Below are positions 5,672-6,498 of a stretch of DNA of 6,498 nt, in pieces. The notes below the pieces were generated by a model. That model did not search any database and was not told the DNA's origin. It was given only the letters and a program-made list of their open reading frames with translations. Source of the stretch: Anaerolineales bacterium UBA2200 (GTDB lineage: Bacteria; Chloroflexota; Anaerolineae; UBA2200); the NCBI GenBank assembly GCA_002327925.1, contig DCVA01000010.1:1-6498 (forward strand), read 5' to 3'. Every line of letters begins with the position of its first letter. The first letter of the stretch is position 1. Made by a program: the position numbers and the translations under genes.

Positions 5672-6498
5672 GAGAGCAGCGCTCCCTGCCGAACGAGCAC
5701 CTGCCGCAGTTCGTCGATATCGACCTGACGCGGCGGCAGCCCCTTCCGCGCGGCCAGGGCAGCGGCTGTTCCGGCGGCCTGTCCGAAGGCCATGCAGGTT
5801 GGGGAGACACGGGTCGAGGCGTGCGCTTCGACCGTCGTAGAGATGCAGCGCCCCGCGACGAGCAACCCGTCGACCTTTTGTGGAAGCAGGCAGCGATAGG
5901 GTATGTCGTAGGCCTGCCCCGCGGGCAGGCCTCGGTCATAGTCACCCGCCTGATCGGGGGCCAGGGCGTGGATGTCGATGGGATAGGCACTGCGGGCGAT
6001 GGCATCTGGAAAGCGCGCCGCCGAGAGAACATCCCGCGCCGTGAGCATATAGTCGCCCACAATGCGACGCGATTCCCTTATCCCCACGCGCGCACCGCTG
6101 CTGATCAGGTTCGCACCGGAAAAGCCGGGCACGTCGCGCCGCAGGAAATCCAGGATGGCAAAGATCTGTTCCCTGGCCAGCGTTTCGGCACTGCTCAAGG
6201 CCCAGGGATCGAGCACGTCCACTTGCATCACACGGCTCATGTTGACAATGACCTCGTCAGGGCGCTGCGTGTTAAAGAAGAGCACATGCTCACGCCGCAG
6301 AGGCAGCTGGCCCCGGGCGATGCTGCTTTGCAGCGAATCGACGAACCCGCACACGGCGACAAGGGGCTCGCGGGCGTAAGCAGCGACTCCTTCGGAGCCC
6401 AGGCGCAGAACCTCCGGATGCTGAAGGACGTAGGCCGTGAATGCCGCCTTGTCCCACCCGGATAGCTTGAACATGAGCGAAACAGGTTGCACCAGGCC
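5668..6498 (-). CDS. FAD-dependent oxidoreductase (PF12831 type), N-terminus beyond the window
   Basis: The frame is open to the right edge, giving 276 visible residues of the C-terminal part; the GTG at 6490-6492 is an internal Val, since the codons before it (Gly-Leu) continue the alignment to the paralogue at 3614-4951 (GKVQP, residues 177-181). About 176 N-terminal residues with the first FAD-binding motif are therefore outside. Visible hallmarks are VGIRESRRIVG (about visible residues 138-148), AYDIPYRCL, LLVAGRCIS and CMAFGQAAGTAAALAARKG near the end. Over the 45 residues around the last two motifs it is roughly two thirds identical by eye to the neighbour; elsewhere it is more diverged, including the segment facing the active site. 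Its TGA stop overlaps the TTG start of the HEXXH gene. Substrate and reaction are unknown; it is the first gene of the run visible here, and the operon promoter lies outside the window. Confidence 0.9.
   Translation of the reverse strand, partial: GLVQPVSLMFKLSGWDKAAFTAYVLQHPEVLRLGSEGVAAYAREPLVAVCGFVDSLQSSIARGQLPLRREHVLFFNTQRPDEVIVNMSRVMQVDVLDPWALSSAETLAREQIFAILDFLRRDVPGFSGANLISSGARVGIRESRRIVGDYMLTARDVLSAARFPDAIARSAYPIDIHALAPDQAGDYDRGLPAGQAYDIPYRCLLPQKVDGLLVAGRCISTTVEAHASTRVSPTCMAFGQAAGTAAALAARKGLPPRQVDIDELRQVLVRQGALLS

Noticed and set aside
5821..6465. Plus-strand open frame of 214 residues opposite the partial FAD oxidoreductase
   Set aside because: Antisense to conserved motifs such as GIRESRR and CMAFGQAAGTAAAL; no independent coding signal.

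Overview
The window is a high-GC bacterial stretch with dense genes, short gaps and purine-rich Shine-Dalgarno sites. The mix of a divergent URO-D-like enzyme, a Gfo/Idh/MocA oxidoreductase, PF12831-type FAD oxidoreductases and a small secreted DUF5666-like protein resembles what is often seen in Chloroflexota (Anaerolineae-like) or similar environmental lineages. That assignment is an inference; no marker gene is present to settle it.

Layout. Bases 1-626 (+) are the 3' end of a gene for a Pro/Gly/Thr-rich protein built of a 13-residue repeat. Bases 716-1123 (+) encode a small exported protein, probably DUF5666-like, closed by a strong intrinsic terminator at 1196-1223. After a probable promoter near 1298, a URO-D/MtaA-like enzyme occupies 1406-2581 (+). 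It meets, tail to tail and only 4 bases apart, a minus-strand gene run. In order of transcription that run is: a PF12831-type FAD oxidoreductase whose start lies beyond the right edge (6498-5668), a HEXXH-motif protein overlapping it by 4 bases (5671-4982), a second complete FAD oxidoreductase (4951-3614), and a Gfo/Idh/MocA oxidoreductase (3578-2586).

How the genes may work together. The minus-strand genes are spaced -4, 30 and 35 bases apart and look like one operon. Two paralogous flavoenzymes plus an NAD(P)-dependent sugar/polyol-type dehydrogenase suggest oxidation of a carbohydrate-like or other small hydroxylated substrate; the substrate cannot be read from the sequence. The convergent URO-D-like gene belongs to a superfamily that includes corrinoid methyltransferases, but no corrinoid protein is visible here, so a link to the operon rests on proximity only. 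The repeat protein and the small exported protein form a separate, probably cell-envelope or extracellular, module.

The least explained items are the in-phase 13-residue repeat protein, the HEXXH protein between two FAD-oxidoreductase paralogues, and apparent active-site substitutions in the URO-D-like and Gfo/Idh/MocA proteins. No RNA gene, CRISPR array, insertion sequence or phage gene was recognised.
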